Positions 5,644 to 5,695 of a DNA stretch of 5,695 bases are shown piece after piece. The stretch covers positions 1-5,695 of the forward strand of contig CALACZ010000073.1 in NCBI GenBank assembly GCA_937890735.1. The letters are read 5' to 3'. Every line of letters begins with the position of its first letter. Positions within the stretch are counted from its first letter, which is position 1. The DNA comes from an uncultured Bacillota bacterium (lineage in GTDB: Bacteria; Bacillota; Clostridia; Oscillospirales; Oscillospiraceae). The notes below the pieces were generated by a model. That model ran no database searches. It was not told the origin of the DNA and saw nothing but the letters and a program-made list of their open reading frames with translations. The position numbers were made by a program, and so were the translations under genes.

Positions 5644-5695
5644 GCTGGTACGCGCCGCCATAATTTGAGGCAGTGCCGATTTGCAGAAGTCCCAT

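Noticed and set aside
5555..5695. Minus-strand 46-codon frame starting at the window edge
   Set aside because: It reads straight through the GGGAGGGGC palindrome and into the prmA promoter, so it is unlikely to be coding.

Overview
The window looks like ordinary chromosomal sequence from a GC-rich Clostridia-type Firmicute, plausibly Oscillospirales or a relative. This is an inference from four signs: strong AGGAGG-type ribosome binding sites, GC-rich codon use, a membrane-anchored VanW-family protein next to a DUF4015-type protein, and fold-back intergenic repeats of a kind I associate with that group. No rRNA, tRNA, CRISPR array, transposase, phage gene or defence gene is visible.

Layout, left to right. 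Positions 1-54 are T-rich and hold nothing I can support. Positions about 55-230 hold a MITE-like fold-back repeat that ends in a perfect 20-bp inverted repeat. Directly after it, a sigma70/sigmaA-type promoter (237-265) drives a single plus-strand gene, a PfkB-family 1-phosphofructokinase (295-1212). A bidirectional hairpin terminator (1216-1243) separates it from a convergent minus-strand gene, a VanW-domain envelope protein (1256-3031, possibly starting upstream near 3127). That gene has its own strong promoter (3201-3229) and a long leader. Upstream of it on the same strand is a membrane-anchored DUF4015 glycosyl-hydrolase-like protein (3283-4326, TTG start). Next comes a 165-bp MITE with 19-bp terminal inverted repeats (4388-4552). 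Its end forms two of the three bases of the stop codon of the next minus-strand gene, ribosomal protein L11 methyltransferase (prmA, 4551-5522). The right edge (5583-5695) holds the prmA promoter's -35 side and a GC-rich palindromic intergenic repeat.

How the genes relate. The minus-strand series reads prmA, DUF4015 protein, VanW protein. The last two are both predicted to be anchored by an N-terminal membrane segment with the bulk outside the cytoplasm, and may work together on the cell wall. PrmA is a translation-associated housekeeping enzyme. The fructose-1-phosphate kinase is a separate, convergent, one-gene unit without its usual PTS transporter or regulator beside it. No wholly new biological system is evident. 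The points most worth a second look are the two fold-back elements placed against gene ends and promoters, and the likely non-ATG start of the VanW gene.
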